This document shows positions 1 through 8,669 of a DNA stretch of 64,000 bases, piece after piece. Position 1 is the first letter of the stretch. Each line of letters begins with the position of its first letter. Position numbers and translations under genes: made by a program. The stretch is from contig JAVBIX010000053.1 of NCBI GenBank assembly GCA_030756895.1, positions 121,060 through 185,059 of the forward strand, written 5' to 3'. The notes under the pieces were generated by a model. It was not told the DNA's origin, did no database searches, and was given only the letters and a program-made list of their open reading frames with translations. Origin of the DNA: Synechococcus sp. SP2 MAG (GTDB lineage: Bacteria; Cyanobacteriota; Cyanobacteriia; PCC-6307; Cyanobiaceae).

Positions 1-440
1 GTTTCAGGAAAAACCTCAATCGCCGTTTGGTTCTCGCTGACTTCGAAAACAGCAGGGATGACCTCTTCACAACGGCTTCTGCTGAGCATGCCCCCCTTCT
101 TCATCTTGCAGAGCTTCAACTTGTTTTGGCGGATCTTTGCGTTGAAGTAATCAGGAATGGTGATGCTGAGTTTCAGGATCGCGGTTTTGCGATCTTTAGG
201 CCGAAGCATCAGAAAGTATTCAGAGCGCTCGCGCGAACGGGCGCTTGTTTGGACGTAGTACAACTTGCGATAGTTGTTGTCGCTTTCCCAGCGAAACTCC
301 ATCAGAGAAGGAGTGTTCTGAGCTTGAACAGCAGCAGGTTGGAGCATCTCGACCACCGAAGCAGAAGCAACTACTCCGCAACCGATCACCCCAGCAACAA
401 CGGCGAGGCGGCGGATCGGGGTCGTGGGCAAAAGGTCCAT
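1..440 (-). CDS. DUF2808 family exported protein (partial, C-terminus outside window)
   Basis: Translating the reverse strand from the ATG at 440 gives an uninterrupted frame that runs off the left edge, so the C-terminus is missing. The first 45 or so residues (start MDLLPTTPIRRLAVVAG) look like a signal peptide: a basic stretch, then a hydrophobic run of Ala, Val and Gly, then AVQAQ. The mature part contains FRWESDNNYRKLYY and LMLRPKDRKTAILKLSI, which fit the cyanobacterial DUF2808 family, exported proteins of unknown role. Function is not known. The rightward frame covering the same bases is its antisense shadow. Confidence 0.7.
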   Translation of the reverse strand, partial: MDLLPTTPIRRLAVVAGVIGCGVVASASVVEMLQPAAVQAQNTPSLMEFRWESDNNYRKLYYVQTSARSRERSEYFLMLRPKDRKTAILKLSITIPDYFNAKIRQNKLKLCKMKKGGMLSRSRCEEVIPAVFEVSENQTAIEVFPE

Positions 441-539
441 TAATTCAGCTGGTGAAAACAATCACCGCAATGGTTATGTCCCATGATTGTCCTAAGGAGA
501 GGCAGCGGCAAGGGGTTCGAAGGGCCGGCGTGGCATCTG

Positions 540-926
540 TCAGTTGTGACTGGATCTATCTGGCCTAAGGCGGCTGGCTTCCCCCAGGTAGACGTGGCGA
601 AGCTCTTGATCTTCAGTCATCCAAGTGTGGGCAAGAAGACGAATGCACCTAGCCAGGTCACCCTCAACAGCCATCTGCTGACAGTCGAGCAGGGCAACCC
701 CATCCCAACCGTCGCGGCGCCTTGCAACGGCAGCCGGGAAACACGCATCCAGATCGGTCGTCACAGAAAACGTGATCGAAACGATGCAGTCCGGCATCAG
801 AGCGTTGTGTTTCACCAGGGCGTCCATCAGTTCAGAGACCGCCTGCTCAATCGCAACAACTGTGTTGGCGCTGCAGGTGGTCGCACCACGTAAACCGCGC
901 AAGGTCAATCCGCTCCCGATGGTCAT
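540..926 (-). CDS. aroH: Chorismate mutase, AroH type
   Basis: This 128-residue protein matches the small trimeric AroH family, which converts chorismate to prephenate on the route to phenylalanine and tyrosine. It starts LRGLRGATTC-like near the N-terminus and ends with HVYLGEASRLRPD, the usual AroH C-terminal block with the arginine that contacts substrate. The ATG at 926 is chosen because it overlaps the sppA stop as ATGA (923-926), which points to translational coupling. A GTG-type start 15 bases upstream is possible. Pairing with sppA is a matter of operon position and has no obvious pathway link. Confidence 0.9.
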   Translation of the reverse strand: MTIGSGLTLRGLRGATTCSANTVVAIEQAVSELMDALVKHNALMPDCIVSITFSVTTDLDACFPAAVARRRDGWDGVALLDCQQMAVEGDLARCIRLLAHTWMTEDQELRHVYLGEASRLRPDRSSHN

Positions 927-1735
927 GGCCGAAACAACCACAAAGGTTGACCGCTGAGCTCCATTTCAACCGTGACGAGCTCCTGAATTTGTACCAGCAG
1001 ATTGGACCCTGACAACCCTTGCAGCAATGGCTTACGAGGTTTTCCAAGTGTCACCACACGACAGCGCTCCTCATCCAGATCAGCCAACTGTGCCGCAAGC
1101 ACCCTTGCGCGATCTTCGTCACCCAGTTCATCGACGAGCCCAAGATCTTTGGCCTGCGCACCACTGAACACCCGACCGTCAGCAAACTCGCGAACACGGC
1201 TTGGATCCAGCTTTCGTCCTTCTGCAACGGCCGCCACAAATTGCTCATAGCTGCTGTCAATCAGAGCTTGAAGCAGCTCACGTTCTTCTGCGCCAAGAGC
1301 ACGATCTGGAGAAAGGATGTCTTTAAAAGCACCACTTTTGACCGTTTCAAATTTGACACCAACACGATCCAGCAATTTGGACAGGTTGTTGCCACGAAGG
1401 ATCACACCGATGGACCCGGTGATCGTGCCTGGATTGGACACGATCTTGTCTGCGGCAACACCCACATAAACCCCGCCAGATGCAGAAATATTTCCAAAGC
1501 TGGCAACAACATGACAGCCTTTTTTTCGCAGCCGCAGCAAGGCTGCATGAATCTCCTGGCTGTCGCCAACAGTCCCTCCAGGACTATCAATTCGAAGCAG
1601 CAGTGCAGGAAATTCCCGCTCCTGAACCTCTTTAAGAGCTTTAAGGACGCGACGGCGCGTGGAGCCAGTGATCGCCCCCTCAATGGCAATCCTCGCCATC
1701 GTTCGCCGGGACTTGCGGCGCCAGGGCCAGATCAT
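923..1735 (-). CDS. sppA: Signal peptide peptidase SppA (short form)
   Basis: This 270-residue protein belongs to the S49 family, which degrades signal peptides left in the membrane after secretion. It shows RIDSPGGTVGDSQE, then NISASGGVYVG with the nucleophile serine, and VKSGAFKDILSP with the general-base lysine, so the Ser-Lys dyad is intact. The single-domain length corresponds to the short Bacillus/archaeal type, not the double-domain E. coli type. The start at MIWPWRRKS (1735) is preferred over a longer frame from 1786, because the extra residues do not look like the family. It lies upstream of, and overlaps, aroH. No long N-terminal membrane helix is seen. Confidence 0.9.
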   Translation of the reverse strand: MIWPWRRKSRRTMARIAIEGAITGSTRRRVLKALKEVQEREFPALLLRIDSPGGTVGDSQEIHAALLRLRKKGCHVVASFGNISASGGVYVGVAADKIVSNPGTITGSIGVILRGNNLSKLLDRVGVKFETVKSGAFKDILSPDRALGAEERELLQALIDSSYEQFVAAVAEGRKLDPSRVREFADGRVFSGAQAKDLGLVDELGDEDRARVLAAQLADLDEERCRVVTLGKPRKPLLQGLSGSNLLVQIQELVTVEMELSGQPLWLFRP

Positions 1736-1789
1736 GACGATCAATCGAACACGTCTAGATCTTAAAAAGGAGCCTGTTCGCAGCACCCC

Positions 1790-2752
1790 ATGGGATCTCT
1801 CCGCCGAGGGCTGCTGATGGTCCTTCCGTTCGTCCTCTGGGGAACGGCGATGACAGCAATGGCTCCCCTGGTCAGCACAGGAGGGCCGATTCTGGTGTCC
1901 TGCCTGAGGCTGCTGCCGGCTGGAATCGTCGTGATCGCCTTTGTTCCACTCCTCGGGCGTTCACTAGCGATTGATCCTGGGGATCGGGGCTGGTTTCTCC
2001 TATTCACCCTGATTGATGCCCTGCTGTTTCAGATCTGCCTCGCCCGCGGACTCGAAGGCACTGGCGCCGGCCTCGGTTCAGTGCTGATTGATTCTCAGCC
2101 CTTGATGGTTGCACTGCTCGCCCGCTGGCTTTTTGCAGAAACGATCAATCCCATCGGTTGGGTGGGATTGGTTCTTGGCCTGGTGGGAATTGTCTGTCTA
2201 GGCGTTCCCCAACCGCTCCTTCAGCACTGGTGGCTGTTGGGTGAAGGGGTGTCATTTCAATCGGGTTGGCAGGCTGGAACGGGCTGGATGTTGGCCGCTG
2301 CCATTGCGATGGCTGCGGGCACCGTTCTGTCTCGATTTGCCTGCCGAAATAGTGATCCTGTAGCCGTCACGGGATGGCACATGCTGCTGGGGGGACTCCC
2401 CTTGCTGGTTTGGCATGGCCTCGACGGAGCCTTCCCGCTGATTCCTCCTTGGTCCATCTCTGCTTGGACGCAAATGGCCTACGCATCCCTGATGGGGGGC
2501 GCCGTGGCCTACGCCCTATTTTTCTGGTTTGCCAGTCGTGAGGACCTCACAGGGTTCACCACACTGGGATTCCTCACACCCGTTTTTGCGCTTGCTTCCG
2601 GGGGGCTGTTGTTGCAAGAACGACTCAACAACCTTCAATGGTTAGCAGTGCTTTTGGTTCTGATTTCGGTGGTATTGGTGAGCCAACGCAAACGTTTCTG
2701 GGAACCGGTTGCTCTCGTGAATGAACCCCAGCAGGGCGATCTCGGAGCATGA
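1790..2752 (+). CDS. EamA/DMT-superfamily membrane transporter
   Basis: The 320-residue product has about ten hydrophobic segments arranged as two EamA-type repeats: the first begins LPFVLWGTAMTAMAPL and the second near GWMLAAAIAMAAGTVLSR. This superfamily includes exporters of metabolites and nucleotide sugars, and small relatives (ArnE/ArnF) flip lipid-linked sugars. The substrate cannot be read from sequence. The stop overlaps the next start as ATGA (2749-2752), so it is probably co-translated with the GT4 and GT39 genes that follow. That context favours a role in moving a sugar or sugar carrier, which is inference only. Confidence 0.85.
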   Translation: MGSLRRGLLMVLPFVLWGTAMTAMAPLVSTGGPILVSCLRLLPAGIVVIAFVPLLGRSLAIDPGDRGWFLLFTLIDALLFQICLARGLEGTGAGLGSVLIDSQPLMVALLARWLFAETINPIGWVGLVLGLVGIVCLGVPQPLLQHWWLLGEGVSFQSGWQAGTGWMLAAAIAMAAGTVLSRFACRNSDPVAVTGWHMLLGGLPLLVWHGLDGAFPLIPPWSISAWTQMAYASLMGGAVAYALFFWFASREDLTGFTTLGFLTPVFALASGGLLLQERLNNLQWLAVLLVLISVVLVSQRKRFWEPVALVNEPQQGDLGA

Positions 2753-3861
2753 GCAACACCCCTCTTCATCTGATATTGGTCAGCACACCCATCGGACATT
2801 TAGGCAGTGGACGCGGTGGTGGTGTTGAACTGACGCTGACCTCGTTGTTGCGAGGTCTCGCAGCAAGAGGACATCGGATCACCCTGGTCGCCCCTAACGG
2901 ATCGGTTGCGCCTGACGACTGCCCCGGACTCGTACTACGCACCGCTAAGGGCACGGATCAACCCAGCTGGCAACATGCCGAAACTGACGCTTCCGTTCAA
3001 ATTCCCTTTGATGGCGTGCTTCCCCGTTTATGGGACCTTGCTTTGTCCATAGGCGAGGACGCCGATGCAGTGATCAACTTCAGCTACGACTGGTTACCGC
3101 TCTGGCTCACCCCCCATTCCAAGTGCTCGTTATTTCATCTGGTGAGCATGGGGTCTGTCTCCCAGGCGATGGATGGGGTCATCTCACAACTCGCTCGTTG
3201 GGACCAGAGGCGAATGTCATTCCATACCCAACGACAGGCGGGGGATTTTTCATTGCCCAAGCCACCATCAATTGTGGGGAATGGCTTTGACCTGACGCGT
3301 TACCAGGTGCAGTTAACCCTCCATGGCCCACTGGGTTGGGCCGGACGCATCGCGCCTGAAAAAGGCCTCGAAGATGCTGCAGCTGTTGCCTCTGCTCTGG
3401 GAGAAACACTTCAGGTTTGGGGCTTGGTCGAAGATGCTGAATACGCGCAATCGGTCGAAGCCGCCGTGCCTCCAGGAACCATTAATTGGCGAGGTTTTCA
3501 GCCGACCCACCAACTTCAAAAGGAACTTGGATGCTGCCGCGCTCTTCTAAATACGCCCAAATGGAATGAGGCCTACGGCAATGTGGTGGTCGAAGCCATG
3601 GCCTGCGGAGTCCCGGTTGTTGCCTACGACCGCGGTGGTCCGGGCGAATTGATTCAAAACGGGGTAACGGGATGGCTTGTGCCTCCCGATGATCTCGAAG
3701 CCCTAAAAATGGCCAGCAGCAAAGTCGATCAAATCGATCGACAAGCTTGTCGCCGCTGGGTGGAGCAGAACGCCAGCCATACGGTGTTTGCGCAACGCGT
3801 TGAGGCTTGGATCAGAGAGGGCCTCTCTGCAAGGGATGGCACGATCGGCCCATGTCGATGA
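2749..3861 (+). CDS. Glycosyltransferase family 4
   Basis: This 370-residue protein has the GT-B layout. The N-terminal acceptor half contains the glycine-rich loop GSGRGGGVEL near residue 20. The C-terminal donor half contains NEAYGNVVVEAMACGVPVV, then YDRGGPGELI and GVTGWLVPPDD, the GT4 nucleotide-sugar site with its E-x7-E-like pair. It would transfer a hexose from a nucleotide sugar to an unknown cytoplasmic or lipid-linked acceptor. It overlaps the transporter before it by 4 bases and the GT39 gene after it by a few bases, so the three are probably one unit. Confidence 0.88.
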   Translation: MSNTPLHLILVSTPIGHLGSGRGGGVELTLTSLLRGLAARGHRITLVAPNGSVAPDDCPGLVLRTAKGTDQPSWQHAETDASVQIPFDGVLPRLWDLALSIGEDADAVINFSYDWLPLWLTPHSKCSLFHLVSMGSVSQAMDGVISQLARWDQRRMSFHTQRQAGDFSLPKPPSIVGNGFDLTRYQVQLTLHGPLGWAGRIAPEKGLEDAAAVASALGETLQVWGLVEDAEYAQSVEAAVPPGTINWRGFQPTHQLQKELGCCRALLNTPKWNEAYGNVVVEAMACGVPVVAYDRGGPGELIQNGVTGWLVPPDDLEALKMASSKVDQIDRQACRRWVEQNASHTVFAQRVEAWIREGLSARDGTIGPCR

Positions 3862-5705
3862 TCACCGCCCCTGCCGACCCACGAATCTCGCCACAACAGC
3901 GCAGCCGAGGGCTGTTGCTGATCTTGGCGCTTGGCCTGGCGATGTGCTGCTGGCAACTGGGTTCCACTGGTCTGGTCGATGAAACCCCACCGCTCTTTGC
4001 AGCCGCGGGTCGCGCCATGGCACGCACCGGTGACTGGTTAACCCCTCGGGTGAATGGATTGCCCAGATTCGACAAACCGCCCCTGGTCTACTGGCTGATG
4101 GGGCTGGGATACTCGATTCCTGCCAATGAGCTCTGGGATCCACTCGGCACCTGGGCCGGCAGGCTTCCCTCAGCCCTCGCAAGCGTGGCCACCATGCTGA
4201 TGCTTGGAGACACCTTGATGGTGCATCCCGCCGAAAATGACAATCACCCTCGACGCACCGCAGTCGCAGCAGCACTGGCCTTCGCGCTCTCTCCATTAGT
4301 ACAGCTCTGGAGTCGGACGGCCGTCAGTGATCCCTTACTCAGCGGAACTCTTGCTCTAAGCCTGCTCTGCCATTGGCGTTGTTATGCCAGCGGAACGTCT
4401 CGGCGCTGGTGGCTCGCCTGGGTTCTGCTCGCCTCTGCCGTTCTCACGAAAGGGCCTGTAGCCGTGATCCTGAGCGGGATAACCCTGGCTCTATTTGCTT
4501 TGATGCGCTGGGATCTCAAGGGCATCTCGCACTGCATCAAACCGCTACGTGGCCTTGCGCTGACCGCCTTGATCAGCCTTCCTTGGTACGTCGCAGAACT
4601 GCTGGTCGAAGGCCAGCCCTTTTGGGACAGCTTTTTTGGCTATCACAACCTGCAACGCTTCACGTCAGTCGTGAACAGCCACCTTCAACCCTGGTGGTTT
4701 TTTGGGTTGATTTTGGTTGTGGCCTCCCTGCCCTTCACCCCCCTGTTGCTCCTAGGGCTGGCGCAAACCCTGCGCCCTTCAAACCTGAAGCGTGCAATGT
4801 CATCCGTCCAACCAAACCCAAGGTTGTCTCTGCAGAGTTTCGCCAGTTGCTGGCTTATGTCAGTACTGCTGCTGTTCACCACCGCAGCCACCAAGCTTCC
4901 GAGCTACTGGATTCCGGCAACGCCGGCTGCTGCCATTCTCATCGCCCTTGCAGCAAGGCCTTCCGAACGAGAAAATCGCTTCACTTTGGATTGGGCCTGG
5001 GGCTCAACAATCGTGCTCACGTTTGTGTTGGCGGTGGGATTCTGGAGTTCATCGATCTGGGTTCCTCTCATCGATGACCCCGAGATGCCCACGCTGCCGG
5101 CCGAACTGCTTGCAAGCCGATTGGTTCTAAGGGCAGCTGTTTGCTTTTCGATTGCTGGCGTTTTAGGCCTCTGGATGATCAGAAGGAAGGCCTCCGGTCG
5201 CTTGCTAGCCGTTCAGGGACCGTTGGTGGTGTTTCAGCTCATTGCCCTCATCCCCATGATGGGCCTAGGAGATCGGGTGCGTCAGCTTCCGGTGCGAAAG
5301 GCTGCAGCCACGATGCTGCGCGTCCAGAAGCCCTCCGAACCCCTCGCGATGGTGGGAGCGATGAAGCCCTCTCTGCACTTCTACGCAGAGCAGGTGGTGG
5401 TGTACGAAGGGCGCTCAGATTCTGCCCTCGTCAACCTTTCTGATCGGTTAAGCCATGAACGGCGCAATGGTTGGGTGGGACATCCCATCCACACCAAAGA
5501 AGGGTCGCCAACCGTTCTGATCGTGATTGATTCCGGAACATTGGAACGTCGCTACTGGCAAGGACTCGATCCGCAAGTCCTTGGGCAATTCGGGATTTAC
5601 AAGGTTGTACGCCTTGACAGGGCCAAGTTGGAACGACGGGCTGCCGATCTTCAGGCCGAAGGGGTAACGCTCACATGGAATACTCCACGTCCAGAGCGTT
5701 ATTGA
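3852..5705 (+). CDS. GT39/ArnT-like membrane glycosyltransferase
   Basis: About 617 residues with roughly ten to twelve membrane segments. Near the N-terminus it has VDETPPLFAAAGRAMARTGDWLTP followed by RFDKPPLVYWLMG, the family 39 / ArnT loop with the acidic residue used in catalysis. These enzymes use a polyprenyl-phosphate sugar as donor and act on the outer face of the membrane. The start at 3852 is preferred, but an ATG at 3858 would give the same ATGA overlap with the GT4 stop seen upstream. It is the last gene of the EamA, GT4, GT39 trio and faces the next gene tail to tail. Substrate and acceptor are unknown. Confidence 0.88.
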   Translation: MSMITAPADPRISPQQRSRGLLLILALGLAMCCWQLGSTGLVDETPPLFAAAGRAMARTGDWLTPRVNGLPRFDKPPLVYWLMGLGYSIPANELWDPLGTWAGRLPSALASVATMLMLGDTLMVHPAENDNHPRRTAVAAALAFALSPLVQLWSRTAVSDPLLSGTLALSLLCHWRCYASGTSRRWWLAWVLLASAVLTKGPVAVILSGITLALFALMRWDLKGISHCIKPLRGLALTALISLPWYVAELLVEGQPFWDSFFGYHNLQRFTSVVNSHLQPWWFFGLILVVASLPFTPLLLLGLAQTLRPSNLKRAMSSVQPNPRLSLQSFASCWLMSVLLLFTTAATKLPSYWIPATPAAAILIALAARPSERENRFTLDWAWGSTIVLTFVLAVGFWSSSIWVPLIDDPEMPTLPAELLASRLVLRAAVCFSIAGVLGLWMIRRKASGRLLAVQGPLVVFQLIALIPMMGLGDRVRQLPVRKAAATMLRVQKPSEPLAMVGAMKPSLHFYAEQVVVYEGRSDSALVNLSDRLSHERRNGWVGHPIHTKEGSPTVLIVIDSGTLERRYWQGLDPQVLGQFGIYKVVRLDRAKLERRAADLQAEGVTLTWNTPRPERY

Positions 5706-5724
5706 GCGACTGAGTGGTCTCGAC

Positions 5725-6258
5725 CTAGGGCGAACTGTTGAGCTCTGAGAGCTTCAGTCTTCGACAAAACCCACAGTGGCCCCAGAGCGCCATTTCTCCA
5801 GCTGGAGCTGGGCTTTTGCAACAAGGGCATGAGGCCATTCCATGCACATCGATCCGACTTGGATGGCGAGCCCAAACACTTTCCTCCGTATCTATTTCGG
5901 CCGTGGGTGACGGGTGGTGTTGCTGAATCCTTAGATCACGCACGGCATGGCCAGCGCTGCGCACGGCCGCCAAGAGTTGAGGCTTGCTGTATTGCAGTGC
6001 CTGCCGCCATTGAGGGTGGCGCGCTCCCACCGTGAGGACCCCATGGCTCAAATTCAGGGGCTTGCAATGATCAGCCAAGGGACGCCCAGCCAATTGGGGC
6101 CAGTCCTGCCACAGAGCAGCAAGGGAGCCCTCTCGTCTCCAGGTGCTCCGCAGAGACTCAAGGCACTCCACAAGGGGCTGAACCGGCGGCGGCGGCGGCG
6201 GCACCAACACCTCTCCCCGACCAAAACGGCGCCGTTGGGATCGAGGGGCTCGCCCCAT
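5725..6258 (-). CDS. DciA-like (DUF721) protein with C-terminal zinc ribbon
   Basis: This 177-residue protein has a DUF721 core: SLAALWQDWPQLAG, ADHCKPLNLSHGVLTVGARHPQWRQALQYSKPQLLAAV. DUF721 proteins of the DciA type are helicase operators or loaders for DnaB in bacteria lacking DnaC or DnaI. Two features stand out. Six consecutive prolines lie near residues 20-25, encoded by six GGC units on the plus strand (6185-6202). The C-terminus carries C144-x2-C147 and C162-x2-C165 (CPCCKS ... GHCGFC), a likely zinc ribbon. The ATG at 6258 is chosen over a TTG at 6270. It diverges from vipp1. A replication role is inferred from the family. Confidence 0.8.
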   Translation of the reverse strand: MGRAPRSQRRRFGRGEVLVPPPPPPVQPLVECLESLRSTWRREGSLAALWQDWPQLAGRPLADHCKPLNLSHGVLTVGARHPQWRQALQYSKPQLLAAVRSAGHAVRDLRIQQHHPSPTAEIDTEESVWARHPSRIDVHGMASCPCCKSPAPAGEMALWGHCGFCRRLKLSELNSSP

Positions 6259-6337
6259 AACGTCATCCAATGAAATTGGACCTTAGTTGGGAAAGGTGGC
6301 CCAGCTCGCTATTCTCTGGCACTGCTCGCACCGATCC

Positions 6338-7105
6338 ATGGGTTTCTTCGACCGGCTCAGCCGTCTGCTGCGCGCCAACCTCAATGATCTCGTTAGCAAA
6401 GCTGAGGATCCCGTCAAGATCCTCGATCAAGCCGTCTCCGACATGCAAGACGACCTGGTCAAGCTTCGACAGGCTGTTGCCATGGCGATTGCCAGTCAAA
6501 AACGGCTCAAAAATCAAGCCGAACAGGCCGAATCACAAGCCCGTACCTGGTACGAGCGCGCCGAACTTGCACTCAAGAAAAACGAGGATGAATTAGCACG
6601 CGAGGCCCTCACCCGTCGCAAGACCTTCCAAGAAACGGCCACATCTCTTGGCACCCAGGTTCAGGCTCAGAGCGCTCAAGTTGAAACGCTCAAAAAAAGC
6701 TTGGTCGCTCTGGAAGGAAAGATTGCCGAGGCTCGCACCAAAAAAGACATGCTCAAAGCCAGGGCTCAAGCCGCCCAGGCCCAACAGCAGCTCCAGAGCG
6801 CTGTTGGCAGCATGGGGACCAATTCAGCCATGGCTGCTTTCGAGCGCATGGAAGACAAGGTTCAATCTCTCGAAGCCAGTAGCCAAGCAGCAGCTGAGCT
6901 CGCTGGTGCTGACCTCGATAGCCAGTTCGCTGCACTGGAAGGTGGCGACGATGTCGACGATGAATTGGCAGCTCTGAGAAAGCAGGTCGAAGGAGGGGCC
7001 GAGTCGGCGGCTCTTCCAGCAGCCGACTCCGAGGTGAAACCCGTCAAGGTGAAAGAGGTGGATGCTGATCTGGAGGAGTTGCGTCGATCTATCGACAAAC
7101 TGTGA
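6338..7105 (+). CDS. vipp1: PspA/IM30 family protein Vipp1
   Basis: The 255-residue protein starts MGFFDRLSRLLRANLNDLV, the amphipathic helix that binds membranes in PspA and Vipp1. A long coiled coil rich in Ala, Gln and Glu fills residues 25-200. An acidic Ala-rich region and a final helix (VDADLEELRRSIDKL) give the C-terminal extension that separates Vipp1 from PspA. It forms ESCRT-III-like rings and maintains thylakoid membranes. The ATG at 6338 is preferred to a frame from 6287, because the helix must be N-terminal. It diverges from the DciA-like gene and is followed by the thioredoxin gene after 57 bases. Confidence 0.92.
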   Translation: MGFFDRLSRLLRANLNDLVSKAEDPVKILDQAVSDMQDDLVKLRQAVAMAIASQKRLKNQAEQAESQARTWYERAELALKKNEDELAREALTRRKTFQETATSLGTQVQAQSAQVETLKKSLVALEGKIAEARTKKDMLKARAQAAQAQQQLQSAVGSMGTNSAMAAFERMEDKVQSLEASSQAAAELAGADLDSQFAALEGGDDVDDELAALRKQVEGGAESAALPAADSEVKPVKVKEVDADLEELRRSIDKL

Positions 7106-7162
7106 TGAATCAACGCCTTCAGCGGCCGAGTCCATAGGATTCATTCAGTTCAACGCCCGCCC

Positions 7163-7489
7163 GTGTCTTCAGCTGTTTCCGACTTCACAGATGCAGCATT
7201 CGAGCAAGAGGTATTGACTGCATCCACGACCGTTTTGGTTGACTTCTGGGCCCCATGGTGTGGCCCATGCAGGTTGATGGCGCCGTTGATGGACTGGGCC
7301 TCTGAGACCTACGCCGACCGCCTTTTGGTGGGAAAGCTTGAAGTGGATGGGAATCCGATCACTCGCGATGGGTTCAAAGTTCAAGGCATTCCAACCCTGA
7401 TCTTGTTCCGGAACGGCCAGGAAATCGCTCGACACGAAGGGGCCATTGCCCGCCCTCAACTGCAAGCTTTTCTGGATGCTCACCTCTAA
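7163..7489 (+). CDS. Thioredoxin
   Basis: A 108-residue single-domain thioredoxin starting at a GTG. The active site WCGPC is at residues 32-36, preceded by VLVDFWAP, and the cis-proline motif GIPTL follows near residue 75. It reduces disulfides in target proteins using electrons from a thioredoxin reductase. Several variants exist in cyanobacteria and sequence alone does not tell me which one this is, so no symbol is given. Its 3' end overlaps the start of the aminotransferase gene by 14 bases, so the two are probably co-translated. Confidence 0.93.
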   Translation: MSSAVSDFTDAAFEQEVLTASTTVLVDFWAPWCGPCRLMAPLMDWASETYADRLLVGKLEVDGNPITRDGFKVQGIPTLILFRNGQEIARHEGAIARPQLQAFLDAHL

Positions 7490-8669
7490 GCGTCTAGCTC
7501 GCCTCGGGAGCGGAGTGTTTGATCGCAATGATCAGCGCAAGCGCTCTTACAAGCTCGGGGCAACACAACAGCAGCAACCGCTGATCGACCTCTCACTGGG
7601 ATGCACTGATCTGCTCCCCCCGCCCGCTGCAGTGCAAGCCATCGGGGACCATCTCCAGGAACCAGGGAGCGCTGCGTACTGTCTGCACGCAGCAACAGCC
7701 TCGTTTCGAGAGGCAGCCGCAGCCTGGTGCGAGAAGCGTCTGGGTGTGACTGTGGATCCTGAGCGAGAAGTCCTGCTCCTGGTTGGATCTCAAGAGGGCA
7801 CCGCCCATTTCCCGCTGACGGTATTGGATCCAGGAGATCAAGCCCTGATTCTTGATCCGTCTTACCCCTCCCATCGCGGAGGCCTTGAATTAGCAGACGC
7901 CTCCATTCAGACTCTGCCGCTTACACCGGAGCGAGGTTGGGCCCCGAACTTCAAGGCGATCACAGCAAGTCAGTGGGATCAACTGCGTCTGTTAATGCTC
8001 GGCTTTCCTCATAACCCAACAGCTTGTGTCGGGCAACAATCCTGGCTTGATCAAGCGATGAGTCAGGCCCAACTCCATGATTTGGTGGTCGCCCACGACA
8101 ATCCTTATTTAGATCTAGCGCTTGAGGGAGAAGCGCCTTCTCTTCTGCGTTGTCCGCACTGGCGCGAACGAGGGATTGAGTTTTTTTCTCTCTCAAAGGG
8201 TTGGTGTCTTGGTGGCTTTCGCCTGGCATTCGCAATCGGAGCTGAACCCCTGATTACAGCCTTGAGGCAAATCAAAAGCGTGATCGATTTCAATCAATGT
8301 CAGGCACTGCAGCAGGGCGCTGTTGTAGCCCTCTCGGAACACTCCGATTGGCCAACCAATCTCCTGCCGATCTACCGCGAACGGCGGGATCGAACGCGCG
8401 TTGCACTGTCTGATCTTGGATGGTCGGTCCCATCGCCATCAATGGCCCTGTATCTCTGGATGCCCCTTCCTGCATGGGCCCGCGCCAAGGGATGGGGAGA
8501 CGAGCAGATGGCGGCTCAGCTTCTGGAACATTGCGGGGTTGTGGTCACACCTGGCTCCGGTTTTGGAGAGGCTGGTCGTGATTGGCTTCGCCTTGCCTTA
8601 GTCCGTCCAGTCGACGAACTTGAAGCTGCCGTCGCACGACTCACGCCTTGGTGGCAACAGCAGTGCTGA
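7476..8669 (+). CDS. Class I/II PLP-dependent aminotransferase
   Basis: The 397-residue protein is a fold-type I aminotransferase. Visible marks are GSQEGTAHF in the phosphate-binding part, the NPT motif in FPHNPTACVG, DNPYLDL, and SLSKGWCLGGFR with the PLP lysine. It resembles the aspartate, LL-diaminopimelate and alanine aminotransferase branch, but the amino donor cannot be settled by eye. The start MLTSKRLARLG at 7476 overlaps the thioredoxin gene, and birA begins inside its last codons. So it sits in the middle of a packed run from vipp1 to the M23 peptidase. Confidence 0.85.
   Translation: MLTSKRLARLGSGVFDRNDQRKRSYKLGATQQQQPLIDLSLGCTDLLPPPAAVQAIGDHLQEPGSAAYCLHAATASFREAAAAWCEKRLGVTVDPEREVLLLVGSQEGTAHFPLTVLDPGDQALILDPSYPSHRGGLELADASIQTLPLTPERGWAPNFKAITASQWDQLRLLMLGFPHNPTACVGQQSWLDQAMSQAQLHDLVVAHDNPYLDLALEGEAPSLLRCPHWRERGIEFFSLSKGWCLGGFRLAFAIGAEPLITALRQIKSVIDFNQCQALQQGAVVALSEHSDWPTNLLPIYRERRDRTRVALSDLGWSVPSPSMALYLWMPLPAWARAKGWGDEQMAAQLLEHCGVVVTPGSGFGEAGRDWLRLALVRPVDELEAAVARLTPWWQQQC

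Noticed and set aside
1019..1765. 248-residue plus-strand frame opposite sppA
   Set aside because: sppA has clear S49 motifs in the opposite strand; this frame has no domain and is a shadow.
4373..5077. 234-residue plus-strand frame inside the GT39 gene
   Set aside because: It is out of frame with a well-supported membrane glycosyltransferase and has no recognisable features.
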